A stretch of DNA of 64,000 nucleotides from Clostridia bacterium (GCA_035561135.1 DATMYA010000091.1:1-64000), one strand, 5' to 3'; shown: positions 54,673 to 63,042, counted from the stretch's first letter. Program-made: numbers and translations. Notes: a model not told the origin generated them from the letters alone.

Positions 54673-54680
54673 TCTCGTCT

Positions 54681-54779
54681 TCCTGAGCGCGATGCAGTCG
54701 CGGAGTCGAAGGACCCCTTTGATCAGCGCCGAGCTGGCAATAGGGATCCTTCGACTCGGTCTTACGCCCTCGCTCAGGA
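54681..54779. repeat. dispersed ~100-nt imperfect palindrome, copy B
   Basis: TCCTGAGCGCGATGCAGTCG and CGGAGTCGAAGGACCCC on the left; GGGATCCTTCGACTCGG and CCCTCGCTCAGGA on the right. Same ends and interior as copies at 47353 and 56908. The 54480-54911 spacer has no gene. Confidence 0.85.
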
Positions 54780-54911
54780 GGACAAAGATGTTTGATCTCC
54801 GCCGTCTGAAGTCTGAAGTCTGACGTCCGAACTTCGCTGTTCGTCTCTTCCACAGCTTATTGCGTTATACTTCGCTCAAGTTCTGCATAATATTCCGAGG
54901 ACAAACAGTAC

Positions 54912-55202
54912 ATGTCCGTTAAGGCATCCGAAGTTTCCGCGCAAGGCTCCACAAACGATTTCCTTTCCCTCGAGGAAAAGGTCTACCGCACGATTGAACT
55001 GCTCAAGAATTCTCGCGAATCGAAGATGGCCGTGGAACGCGACCTTACTCGCGTACGCGAGCAACTGGAATCTCGCGAAGAAGAGATTGAATCGCTCAAG
55101 GGCGAACTGATCTCCCTGAAGCGCGAGCGCGAAGAAGTGAAGGGCCGCGTCGAAAAGATGCTTGAACAGATCGACGGTCTCATCGAACAATCGGTTGATT
55201 AA
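54912..55202 (+). CDS. ZapB-like coiled-coil protein
   Basis: 96 residues, almost wholly one coiled coil (about 20-90) with heptads rich in Glu/Lys/Arg/Leu (VREQLESREEEIESLKGELI). No enzyme motif. It is encoded immediately before zapA (81 nt), where many bacteria place a ZapB-like or other division-associated coiled-coil gene. Probable partner of ZapA at the FtsZ ring, inferred from context and composition; sequence identity to ZapB is not shown. Confidence 0.65.
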   Translation: MSVKASEVSAQGSTNDFLSLEEKVYRTIELLKNSRESKMAVERDLTRVREQLESREEEIESLKGELISLKREREEVKGRVEKMLEQIDGLIEQSVD

Positions 55203-55283
55203 ACGACAACTCGAGTAGCGGCTGTGCACCTTCGGCGTTGGGTTAGCCGAAGGCACTCAGGCGATCTTCGCACAAAGGGCACA

Positions 55284-55610
55284 ATGGCAAACGGCAAAGA
55301 TAATCCGGCGGCGCAATCGAACGGCAGTATTCGCGTTGAGATTTACGAACAGGCCTACAACCTGCGTGGTTCTGATGCGGAATACATAAAGAAACTGGCC
55401 GAGTACGTTGATTGCAAGATGCGCGCTGTCGCGCAGCAGACCGCCACGGTGGATTCTCTGCGCCTTGCCGTGCTCGCCGCCCTCAACATCGCCGACGAGT
55501 ACCACATGCTCAAGCGCAAGCACGAAGGCTTCGGCGAATACACGGAGCGCGCATCACACCTGGGCTCCGCGCTGGATGAGGTATTACAAGACGGCCGCCG
55601 CGTAGGATAG
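55284..55610 (+). CDS. zapA: cell division protein ZapA
   Basis: 108 residues from ATG at 55284; an earlier in-frame ATG (55224) adds a non-conserved Arg-rich stretch. The N-terminal FtsZ-binding domain has VEIYEQAYNLRGSDAEYIKKLAEYVDCKM, the standard ZapA pattern, followed by a coiled coil starting TVDSLRLAVLAALNIADEY. Bundles FtsZ protofilaments. Followed by the 6S RNA gene, the same neighbour as in enterobacteria (zapA-ssrS). Confidence 0.9.
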   Translation: MANGKDNPAAQSNGSIRVEIYEQAYNLRGSDAEYIKKLAEYVDCKMRAVAQQTATVDSLRLAVLAALNIADEYHMLKRKHEGFGEYTERASHLGSALDEVLQDGRRVG

Positions 55611-55752
55611 ATTCCTTGCCGGGCCTGATATGAATAGCAAATTGCTACCGCTGCTCTGCTTGTACTGCGCGAGCTCGATATCTGCCCAGCATCTTCAGTT
55701 CCAACAATTTCGCCGCGTCCTCTTGTGCTACTTCCGGGCTTCTCATAGCATC

Positions 55753-55758
55753 TAAAGT
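55753..55758 (+). promoter_or_regulatory. -10 box of the 6S RNA gene
   Basis: TAAAGT at 55753-55758 within AGCATCTAAAGT, 6-7 nt before the inferred 6S 5' end at about 55764. The same AGCATCTAAA core precedes lgt. A -35 element at normal spacing was not clear. Confidence 0.5.
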
Positions 55759-55763
55759 TCAGA

Positions 55764-55958
55764 GCCGACCTGCAAAGTTGGTGATGGGGCAATAAACCGC
55801 TGCGAACCGATATCTTGTGAACGGGAGCCCGACTCGTCTAACGGTCTGGTGAGCCAGTCCCCAGTCGGATAGGCCTAAAGGATCTCGGGGGGCACCCACC
55901 TCAATTGAGGGTTCACAGGCGCTTTGCCCCACACGGCCCCGCGGGTCGGTATCTTTTT
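55764..55958 (+). ncRNA. ssrS: 6S RNA
   Basis: About 195 nt. Closing stems GCCGACC (55764-55770)/GGTCGG (55944-55949) and GTG-A-TGGGGCAA (55781-55792)/TTGCCCCACAC (55924-55934). The 5' strand has TTGTGAACGGGAGCCCG, the apical part TGGTGAGCC...GGATAGGCCTAAAGG, and the 3' strand CACCTCAATTGAGGGTTCACAGG, aligning with the conserved parts of E. coli 6S RNA. Ends in TCTTTTT. 6S mimics an open promoter and sequesters sigma-70 RNA polymerase in slow growth. Location after zapA is the classical one. Confidence 0.85.
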
Positions 55959-56038
55959 GCGTCAGTCTCGACTGAACGGCACTTCCCAAATAAATTCTCT
56001 GCACAAACAATAATGTCTATTCAGCAGCTCTCAGCATC

Positions 56039-56044
56039 TAAAAT
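56039..56044 (+). promoter_or_regulatory. -10 box TAAAAT placed for a leaderless lgt transcript
   Basis: TAAAAT at 56039-56044 lies 6 nt before the GTG at 56051, so the predicted start site falls on the GTG. No Shine-Dalgarno precedes the GTG. Shares AGCATCTAAA with the 6S RNA promoter. Confidence 0.5.
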
Positions 56045-56050
56045 AGTGTT

Positions 56051-56863
56051 GTGTTCCCTCGTCTCTTTCACCTAGGCAGTTTCAGTCAGCCCACGTACGG
56101 TGTGATGGCCGCTATCGGCCTCATCGTCGGGCTCGCGGTCGTTTTTCGCCTGGCGCGTCAACAGGGGCTCGACCCCGACAAGATGTGGAACCTTGGCGGC
56201 ATCGCCATCTTCTCCGGCATTCTTGGCGCGAAGCTGCTCATGGTCATCGTCGACTGGGGCTACTACTCCAGTCATCCGGGCGAGATATTCAGCCGAGCAA
56301 CGCTGCAGGCCGGTGGAGTCTTCTCCGGCGGACTCGTGCTGGCAATCTTCTGCTGCTGGTGGTACCTGCACCACAACCGCATCCCATTTCTGCGCGCTGC
56401 GGATGTGTTAGCCCCCGGCGTAGCCCTGGGCCACGCCTTTGGACGCATTGGCTGCTTCGCGGCTGGCTGCTGTTGGGGCAAAGAGACGGACGTCCCCTGG
56501 GCCGTAACGTTCACCGATCCATTGGCGAATCAGCTTGTGGGAACCCCGCTCGGCGTACACCTGCACCCGACGCAGCTCTATGAAATGGCCATCGAGTTCA
56601 TCATCTTCGCGATCCTCTACTGGCTCGTAAAACGCAAGCGGTTCGAAGGACAGGTCGTCGGCCTCTACATGTTCTTGTACGGAGTAGCGCGCTTCTTCCT
56701 CGAATTCCTGCGCGGAGATCCGGGACGCGGAGAGGTATTCGGCATCATGACCGGCACGCAACTCATCGCCATCTGCCTCGTCATCGGCGGCGGAATCCTC
56801 TGGATGATCCGATTCCCGCTTGAGAAGCGCATTCCGGTGCAAGCCAGCGCAAAGGCCGGTTAG
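56051..56863 (+). CDS. lgt: prolipoprotein diacylglyceryl transferase
   Basis: 270 residues from GTG at 56051. Transfers diacylglyceryl from phosphatidylglycerol to the lipobox Cys of prelipoproteins at the cytoplasmic membrane. Seven-helix protein. Family signatures: N-terminal PRLFHLGSFSQPTYGVM, LQAGGVFSGGL, GRIGCFAAGCCWG (about 136-148) and HPTQLYE (about 175-181). The start agrees with the usual N-terminus. Possibly translated from a leaderless mRNA. Confidence 0.95.
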   Translation: MFPRLFHLGSFSQPTYGVMAAIGLIVGLAVVFRLARQQGLDPDKMWNLGGIAIFSGILGAKLLMVIVDWGYYSSHPGEIFSRATLQAGGVFSGGLVLAIFCCWWYLHHNRIPFLRAADVLAPGVALGHAFGRIGCFAAGCCWGKETDVPWAVTFTDPLANQLVGTPLGVHLHPTQLYEMAIEFIIFAILYWLVKRKRFEGQVVGLYMFLYGVARFFLEFLRGDPGRGEVFGIMTGTQLIAICLVIGGGILWMIRFPLEKRIPVQASAKAG

Positions 56864-56897
56864 CTGCTGAGCTACTAAGCGACTGAGCTGCTAGGCC
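56861..56897. repeat. short tandem AGCTNCTNAG array
   Basis: TTAGCTGCTGAGCTACTAAG and CGACTGAGCTGCTAGG: 8-9 nt degenerate units directly after the lgt stop. A similar array is at 57026-57095. Confidence 0.65.
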
Positions 56898-56907
56898 CCT
56901 TGCAATT

Positions 56908-57013
56908 CCTGAAGTGAGCGGAGCGACGAAGTCGCGGAGTCGAAGGACCCCTTTTGATCAGCACGGACTGGCAAGAGGGTTCCTTCGACTCGGGCTTACG
57001 CACTCGCTCAGGA
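56908..57013. repeat. dispersed ~100-nt imperfect palindrome, copy C
   Basis: GTGAGCGGAGCGACGAAGTC, GCGGAGTCGAAGGACCCC on the left and GGGTTCCTTCGACTCGGG, CACTCGCTCAGGA on the right. More than 80% alike by eye to copy A over the left arm. Lies between lgt and the pseudouridine synthase gene. Confidence 0.85.
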
Positions 57014-57025
57014 GGACAGAGGTCC

Positions 57026-57095
57026 TAGCTCTTAGGTAGCTTAGCGACTCAGCGGCTTAGACTTCGACCCAGCGACTTAGCAGCTCACCAGCTTC
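57026..57095. repeat. short tandem AGCTTAG/CGACTCAG array
   Basis: GTCCTAGCTCTTAGGTAGC, TTAGCGACTCAGCGGCTTAG, then CCCAGCGACTTAGCAGCTCA. Degenerate 8-9 nt units next to palindrome copy C, as also seen at 54636-54779. Confidence 0.65.
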
Positions 57096-57114
57096 CTGCT
57101 ATTCTTCTAGTTGA

Positions 57115-58179
57115 ATGTCTGAACAAGAGTATCCAACCGATTTACAGGTCACGGCGGAAGACGCCGGACGCCGCCTCGATCAATTTGTTGTCTCGCAATT
57201 GCCTGACGTAAGCCGCGTTCGCGTACAGCAGTTGCTGGAGGAGGGCAAAATCCTCGTCGACGGCGCGCAAGCCAAAGCGTCACTCCGGCTGCGTGGTATC
57301 GAACGTATTGAGGTTCTTGGCCCACCCCAGGCACCGCCCCTGCGTGCCACTGCGGAAGACATTCCGCTCGATGTCGTCTACGAAGATGACGATCTCGCGA
57401 TCATCAACAAGCCCGCGGGAATGCTTGTTCATGCCGGCACCGGCAATGCCGAAGATCCGCGCAACAGCGGAACCCTGGTTAATGCATTGCTGCACCGCTT
57501 CGGCGCGCTCTCCGAAGTCAACGGAGAACTTCGCCCCGGCATCGTTCATCGTCTCGACAAGGACACCAGCGGCCTGATCGTTGTCGCGAAAAACGATGTT
57601 TCGCATCGGCGACTGAGCACACAGTTCGCCTCGCGCGAGGTGAACAAACGCTACATCGCCCTAGTACACGGACACATTAAGCAAGACAGTGGCACGGTCG
57701 CTGCTTCCATCAGCCGCGACAACGTGCGCCGCACTCGGATGACAACCAAGCTCACCGGTGGCCGCGAGGCCGTGTCGCACTACAAAGTCCTGGAGCGCGT
57801 AACTTCGCCTTACGGGCGCTTCACCCTGGTTGAGGTCAAGATCGAGACAGGGCGCACGCACCAAATACGTGTACATCTGTCATCCATCGGCCACGCCGTC
57901 GTGGGCGACACGCTTTACGGCGCGCCCGCGACCTTATCCGCCCAGACACTCGATCGCGAGGCGCGAGGGAATGCGATCTCCACACGCACGGAAGCGAAGA
58001 AGGCCGACGCCCGACGCGAACGCCCGGTGGCGACCGAAACGAAAGCTTTGTCCCTGAAGAGAAACTTCTTGCATGCTGCTGCTATCGAACTGAAGCACCC
58101 ACGCACAAGCGCGCCACTGGCTTTTGCCCGGCCGCTCCCGCCGGACTTGCAGGAGTTCCTTGCCCGGCTGAGAGCTTAA
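57115..58179 (+). CDS. RluD-family pseudouridine synthase
   Basis: 354 residues. N-terminal S4 RNA-binding domain (about 17-75: RRLDQFVVSQLPDVSRVRVQQLLEEG), then the RluA-type catalytic domain with HRLDKDTSGLIVVAKN (catalytic Asp in the HRLD motif, about 145-160). GRTHQIRVHL near 250 completes the RluA pattern. Modifies uridines in 23S rRNA (RluC/RluD-type). A charged insertion (about 280-315, with TRTEAKKADARRE) separates the last two strands and is unusual. Exact target sites unknown. Confidence 0.9.
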   Translation: MSEQEYPTDLQVTAEDAGRRLDQFVVSQLPDVSRVRVQQLLEEGKILVDGAQAKASLRLRGIERIEVLGPPQAPPLRATAEDIPLDVVYEDDDLAIINKPAGMLVHAGTGNAEDPRNSGTLVNALLHRFGALSEVNGELRPGIVHRLDKDTSGLIVVAKNDVSHRRLSTQFASREVNKRYIALVHGHIKQDSGTVAASISRDNVRRTRMTTKLTGGREAVSHYKVLERVTSPYGRFTLVEVKIETGRTHQIRVHLSSIGHAVVGDTLYGAPATLSAQTLDREARGNAISTRTEAKKADARRERPVATETKALSLKRNFLHAAAIELKHPRTSAPLAFARPLPPDLQEFLARLRA

Positions 58180-58271
58180 GTAATACCAGGTCCGTCACTG
58201 GCCCTTGCGCTGCCTGCGCACCATAGGGAACGTACTTCCGGACGTGGAGACATGGCGGAACAGAGCGTATA

Positions 58272-59474
58272 ATGAGAGTTCCGATGAAAAATTGGCTTAT
58301 CGTTTTGAGTGCTGCCGTTGCCCTGCTTGTTCCGGCCTCGGCGCAGCAGTCCGCGAAGGAACTGCCCTCGGCCCCGTCGGCGACGGTACAGCAGCAACAG
58401 CAGAAAAACACTCCGCCCAGCGCGCCGGTACAGCAGGCCAAGCCGGATGCCACGAAGCCATCAGCGTCGAACACGCAGCCGTCCGCCACGCCGCCAGCGA
58501 CAACTCCATCTGATGGGCAGAGCACGCCGAAAGCCGGAGGTAGTGTCGCTCCGCAATCGCAGCCGCCAGCAGCGCAATCCGCTCAACAACCGAACGGTAG
58601 TTCGCAACAAGCGCCGGAAACGGAAGGTGACCCGATTGAGACCTTCCGCGTGAAGGTCAGTGAGGTGAACCTTATCTTCACCGTCACCGATAAGCGCGGC
58701 CGCTTCGTAAAGGATCTCAAGAAGGACGACATACGCGTCCTGGACGACAACAAGCCACCTGCGTCGATTGTCAATTTCCGCAGCGAGACCGATCTTCCGT
58801 TGCGCGTCGGCCTGCTTGTCGATTCCTCAAACTCCATTCGCGACCGCTTCAAGTTTGAGCAGGAAGCCGCGATCGAGTTCCTCAACCAGATTGTTCGGCC
58901 CAAATCCGACCAGGCGTTTGTGATTGGCTTTGACTCGGCAGCCGAGGTCACACAGGACTTTACCGACAGTACGGAAAAACTCTCCAAGGGCGTACGTGTG
59001 CTTCGTCCTGGCGGAGGCACCGCGCTCTTCGACGCCGTCTTCTTCGCCTGCCGCGACAAGCTCATGAACGCCAGTGCCGCTGGCCCCACTCGCCGGGCGA
59101 TCATCCTGCTCAGCGATGGTGAGGATAACCAGAGCCGCGTCACCCGTGAAGAAGCGATCGAAATGGCGCAACGCGCGGAAGTCATCGTTTACGCCATTTC
59201 CACGAACATCAGCGGTGTAAAAACGCGCGGAGACAAAGTCCTTGAGCGCTTTGCCGAAACCACCGGTGGACGTACGTTCTTCCCGTTCAAGTTGCAGGAC
59301 GTAGCCGACGCCTTCTCGGAAATTCAGGACGAACTGCGCAGCCAGTACGCCGTTGCATACAAGCCGGCTGACTTCGTCGCCGACGGACGCTATCGCCCTA
59401 TTGCGATCTCAGCCGCCAACCAGAAGAACCTGCGAGTCCGCGCTCGGAAGGGGTATTACGCTCCCAAGCAGTGA
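58272..59474 (+). CDS. secreted VWFA-related protein, copy 1
   Basis: 400 residues (start ATG 58272 or 58284). Signal peptide (about 1-25), a long Gln/Pro/Ser/Ala-rich linker (26-118), a beta domain with KVSEVNLIFTVTDKRGRFVKDL, then a von Willebrand A domain. The MIDAS motif is intact: DSSNS from Asp184, GGTALFDAVF, and LLSDGEDNQS. Ends RARKGYYAPKQ, the C-terminal signature of acidobacterial VWFA-related proteins. Probably a metal-dependent adhesion or complex-assembly module in the periplasm or at the cell surface. First of three paralogues here. Confidence 0.88.
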   Translation: MRVPMKNWLIVLSAAVALLVPASAQQSAKELPSAPSATVQQQQQKNTPPSAPVQQAKPDATKPSASNTQPSATPPATTPSDGQSTPKAGGSVAPQSQPPAAQSAQQPNGSSQQAPETEGDPIETFRVKVSEVNLIFTVTDKRGRFVKDLKKDDIRVLDDNKPPASIVNFRSETDLPLRVGLLVDSSNSIRDRFKFEQEAAIEFLNQIVRPKSDQAFVIGFDSAAEVTQDFTDSTEKLSKGVRVLRPGGGTALFDAVFFACRDKLMNASAAGPTRRAIILLSDGEDNQSRVTREEAIEMAQRAEVIVYAISTNISGVKTRGDKVLERFAETTGGRTFFPFKLQDVADAFSEIQDELRSQYAVAYKPADFVADGRYRPIAISAANQKNLRVRARKGYYAPKQ

Positions 59475-59510
59475 AGAGTAGTGGATAGAGATAATTGAGC
59501 GTGAATAGTT

Positions 59511-59545
59511 AAAGCCCGGCGCGCGAGCCGGGCTTTTGATTTTTA
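59511..59545 (+). terminator. rho-independent terminator of VWFA copy 1
   Basis: Perfect 10-bp stem AAAGCCCGGC / GCCGGGCTTT with loop GCGCGA, followed by TGATTTTT. It separates the convergent VWFA genes. Confidence 0.9.
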
Positions 59546-59644
59546 CCTGCCGACCTGGACTGGGCTCTATTGCTGACGAAAGTGTTTATGCGTGATTCTT
59601 CGCTTCGCTCAAAATGATGCTCTTGTGTTTCGCTGCTTCGCGTT

Positions 59645-60676
59645 TCACTGCTTGGTGGCGTAGTACCCCTTGCGTGACTGCACCTTAAAGCCCTCAGCCG
59701 TTGTCTTGATCTCGACCTTCCGGTATGTCCCATCATGCTTCTGGTTGGTGGGCGTGTATCCGATCGAGTACTGGCTACGTAGTTCGTTCGAAATTTGCTG
59801 GAACGCTTCCCTCAGTTTCTTCGATTCATTGCCAACTTCGATTACGCGCCCGCCTGTTTCCTGGGCGAGCTTCTTCATTTCGCCTGCGCCGAAGCCGTTG
59901 TATTGCGCATTGTCTTCGATCAGCAGCACATAGCAGATCGCGTCCGACTTCTGCGCTGCCTCAATCGCATCCCTGACGGAGATTTGGCTGCCCTGGTCCT
60001 CGCCATCGGTCAGAATGATCATCGCCTTGCGGCCGACCTCCTGCTTCAGTTTCTCGTCCGAACCCAGGAAGATTGCGTCGTAAAGCAGTGTGCCGCGCGG
60101 CCTGCTCACCGGCACCGGTCCCTGGCCGATTCCCGGCACGCCGCCGCTGCCGCCTCCTGTATTCACCCGCGCCCTGTTCAGGGCGGCACGCAGCGACTGG
60201 CCTGAGGAAGTAAAGTCCTGCAGCAACTCCACGTTGACATCGAAACTGATGACGAAAGCCAAGTCCTTGTCACGCAAGACGTCCCGTAAGAACTGGCTGC
60301 CGGCCTCCTGCTCAAACGGCAGAACCCGCGTTTGGCTTCCGCTCGTATCGATCATGAGCCCGAGTGTAAGCGGCTGGTTGCTCTCCGCAGTGAAGTACTT
60401 GATGGTCTGCGGCTTGCCGTCTTCGAAGACCTGGAAATCCTCCTTCTTCAGGCTTGGGATCAGCGCACCCTTTTTGTCCTTCACGTTGAAATACAAACTG
60501 ACGACGTTAACGTCCACCTTGAAGGTCTCAAGGGGCTCCTGATCCTGCTGCTGTTGACTACCTGCCTGTTGCGATGCGCTCTGCGGCGCGCTGTTCTGTG
60601 CCGGGGCTGGCAAGGGCACTGCCGTCAGCCAACATGCAATCGCAAATAGCAGACCCAGTCGGATTCCAAGTCGCAT
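59645..60676 (-). CDS. secreted VWFA-related protein, copy 2
   Basis: 343 residues. Signal peptide (1-26), short Gln-rich linker (27-47), ETFKVDVNVVSLYFNVKDKKGALIPSL beta domain and VWFA domain with intact MIDAS DTSGS from Asp110, GTLLYDAIF and LTDGEDQGS. A Gly-rich loop (GGGSGGVPGIGQGP) lies around 175-190. Ends QSRKGYYATKQ. Encoded on the opposite strand between the other two copies; the linker is far shorter than in them. Confidence 0.88.
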   Translation of the reverse strand: MRLGIRLGLLFAIACWLTAVPLPAPAQNSAPQSASQQAGSQQQQDQEPLETFKVDVNVVSLYFNVKDKKGALIPSLKKEDFQVFEDGKPQTIKYFTAESNQPLTLGLMIDTSGSQTRVLPFEQEAGSQFLRDVLRDKDLAFVISFDVNVELLQDFTSSGQSLRAALNRARVNTGGGSGGVPGIGQGPVPVSRPRGTLLYDAIFLGSDEKLKQEVGRKAMIILTDGEDQGSQISVRDAIEAAQKSDAICYVLLIEDNAQYNGFGAGEMKKLAQETGGRVIEVGNESKKLREAFQQISNELRSQYSIGYTPTNQKHDGTYRKVEIKTTAEGFKVQSRKGYYATKQ

Positions 60677-60783
60677 AGCTTCTCTCGGCCGCCGTGGTGT
60701 TCTAGTATGTAAATGCAGTTCTATACACTTAGTTGCAGGTTATCGTAAAACAGCAGCTTTGCGTTGGTCGCAAAGGGGGCAGC

Positions 60784-62166
60784 ATGTCCAGAGTGATTGC
60801 GAGAATGAGCGTAACGGTGGTTCTCCTGGGGGCGTTCATGTTCCCGTCCTCCATCCCGGCTCAGCAGAACGTCCCGAATGCTCCCACGCCGCAGAACGAT
60901 GTCCCAGACGCACCTTCGGCTTCCAAGCCCGTGCTGACCATGCCGAACTCGACGGCACCTACGCGTCCGGCACCTTCCAGCAACCCGCCTTCCGCGAACC
61001 CGGCGTCCAGTAAACCGCCCGCAAGCAACTCGCCCTCGGGTAACCAAGCTGACCCGCCAGCGTCAGAGAACGCCGGGACGCCAGCAGCAGCAGCCGACCA
61101 GCAGCAGCCTGCGCCGCCGCAGCCGCAGGTTCGAACCGTTCCTCAAGGCGGCGAAACACAGATGAAGGGCAGCGAACGCGACCAGCTCTTTACCCTGGTC
61201 AAGCCTGTCAACTTCGTGCTCGTTCCCGTGACCGTCAAAGACACTTCGGGACGGCCAATCTATGGATTGCTCCGCGAAAATTTCTCGATTTTTGAAGACG
61301 GCAACAAGCAAAACGTTCGATTCTTCACCAGCGATCCGTTCCCGATTTCGGCCGCCGTCGTCGTTGACGCCGGTATGGCCGACGTAGCGTTGCGCAGGGT
61401 GCAGGACACCGTCGCCTCCCTTGGCGGCGCGTTTAGCGAATTCGACGAGCTAGCCGTTTACACTTACGGAAACACGGTCAAACAGCAGCAGGATTTTGCC
61501 GCCGCCCTGAGCGACAAGTCCACCGCAACCCTGCGCAAATTGAAGCAGGTGGAAGGACGTACGGGCGGCGTGGCCGTGAATTCCGGCCCCATGGTAAGTG
61601 GCCCAACCATCAACGGACGTCCCGCCGATCCCGGCACCTACCGAACCGCGACCAGCAGTACGCGCAACATGGAACCCTCGCGCGTACTGAATGACGCCAT
61701 CCTGCGTGCCGCCATCGATCTCTCGAAGCGTGATCGCACGCGTCGCAAGATCATCTTCGTCATCAGCGAAGGCCGCGAAGATGGCAGTGTCGCAAGCTAT
61801 AGCGACGTCCTGAAAGTTCTGCTCTCGAACGAGGTCACGTTGTACGCAGTCGCCGTGGATTCTGCCGCCATCCCCGGCTATGGCACGCTGAGCAAAATTC
61901 GTCTGCCCCGCCAGGGTTACGGCAACATTCTGCCCAAGTACGCCTCCGCCACCGGCGGCGACGTAATCACCGAGTTCTCAAAAGATGCTATCGAGCGGGC
62001 ATATGCCCGCATCACCGAGCAGGCGCGCAACCAGTACACGCTTGGCTACAACACCGGAGCTACTCCTTCGTCCGCTTACCGCAGTATAGAAGTACGAGTT
62101 GACCGTAGCGGCCTGAAGGTGTTCGCGCGTGACGGTTATTACCCGCTGCCGCCGCCGAGAAAGTAA
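60784..62166 (+). CDS. secreted VWFA-related protein, copy 3, degenerate MIDAS
   Basis: 460 residues from ATG at 60784 (GGGGG 5-9 nt upstream; an earlier frame opening at 60733 adds no signal peptide). Signal peptide (about 1-27), Pro/Ser/Ala-rich linker (28-125), beta domain (LVPVTVKDTSGRPIYGLLRENFSIFEDG) and VWFA domain. The MIDAS residues are changed: VVVDAGMAD at Asp195 instead of DxSxS, and VISEGREDGS instead of SDGED. Ends FARDGYYPLPPPRK. It has probably lost metal binding. Confidence 0.85.
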   Translation: MSRVIARMSVTVVLLGAFMFPSSIPAQQNVPNAPTPQNDVPDAPSASKPVLTMPNSTAPTRPAPSSNPPSANPASSKPPASNSPSGNQADPPASENAGTPAAAADQQQPAPPQPQVRTVPQGGETQMKGSERDQLFTLVKPVNFVLVPVTVKDTSGRPIYGLLRENFSIFEDGNKQNVRFFTSDPFPISAAVVVDAGMADVALRRVQDTVASLGGAFSEFDELAVYTYGNTVKQQQDFAAALSDKSTATLRKLKQVEGRTGGVAVNSGPMVSGPTINGRPADPGTYRTATSSTRNMEPSRVLNDAILRAAIDLSKRDRTRRKIIFVISEGREDGSVASYSDVLKVLLSNEVTLYAVAVDSAAIPGYGTLSKIRLPRQGYGNILPKYASATGGDVITEFSKDAIERAYARITEQARNQYTLGYNTGATPSSAYRSIEVRVDRSGLKVFARDGYYPLPPPRK

Positions 62167-62399
62167 CCGAAACTGGAAGCCTGCACGTGAGGCATGAGAG
62201 AAGGAAGTCCTATTCGTAACCAGTGTGCGTGTGCCTTTGGTAAGTACTCATGCTGGTGACAAACACGGCACTTGGCGAGACAATCAGCTTGCGCCTGACA
62301 CGCTGTGATATAAACCAAGCTGTACCCGCTTGCTCTATATTCGTCGTCCCCCGACGCGCGCGTACGACCGCGCGCACACCGATAACCTGAGGCACGCCC

Positions 62400-62984
62400 T
62401 TGAGTTTCATCAATTTCGCTGCCCGCGAGATTAACTGCAAGATTGTCTACTATGGCGCCGGACTCGGCGGCAAGACGACCAATTTGCAGCATATCTATGA
62501 CAAAACGGCCGAGAAACAAAAGGGCAAGATGATCTCGCTGGCTACGGAAAGCGATCGAACCCTGTTCTTCGACTTCCTGCCGCTCGATCTCGGCACGGTT
62601 CGCGGCTTCAAGACGCGCTTCCATCTCTATACGGTTCCCGGACAGGTCTTTTACGATGCCAGCCGCAAGCTCATCCTGCGCGGTGTGGATGGCGTCGTCT
62701 TCGTCGCCGACTCCCAGGAAGAGCGTATGGATGCAAACATCGAAGCGCTCGAAAACCTGGTCGACAACCTGAAAGAGCACGGCTACGACCACCAGAAGAT
62801 CCCGTACGTTCTGCAACTGAACAAGCGCGACCTTCCCAACGCGCTCCCCGTCGATACCCTGAAGAAAGAATTGGTCAAGCGCAACGAAGCCGTTTTTGAG
62901 GCGGTAGCGTTCCAGGGCAACGGCGTTTTCGAGACTCTCAAGGAAGTCGCGCGCCAAGTCCTCATTGAACTGAAGAAGGGCTAG
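62400..62984 (+). CDS. mglA: MglA-like Ras-type GTPase
   Basis: 194 residues from TTG at 62400 with GAGG 8 nt upstream. Small GTPase controlling front-rear polarity and motility in Myxococcus and polarity or signalling elsewhere. P-loop GAGLGGKT (residues 19-26), the switch-II region with [17 protein letters not shown], and LNKRD (NKxD) for guanine. The start [19 protein letters not shown] is the family norm. No mglB/roadblock partner is adjacent in this window. Confidence 0.93.
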   Translation: MSFINFAAREINCKIVYYGAGLGGKTTNLQHIYDKTAEKQKGKMISLATESDRTLFFDFLPLDLGTVRGFKTRFHLYTVPGQVFYDASRKLILRGVDGVVFVADSQEERMDANIEALENLVDNLKEHGYDHQKIPYVLQLNKRDLPNALPVDTLKKELVKRNEAVFEAVAFQGNGVFETLKEVARQVLIELKKG

Positions 62985-63042
62985 TGCTTCGGCGAACGCA
63001 GCCTCAACAGATTATCTGGACGGGCAGGAAATCAGGTGGGAC

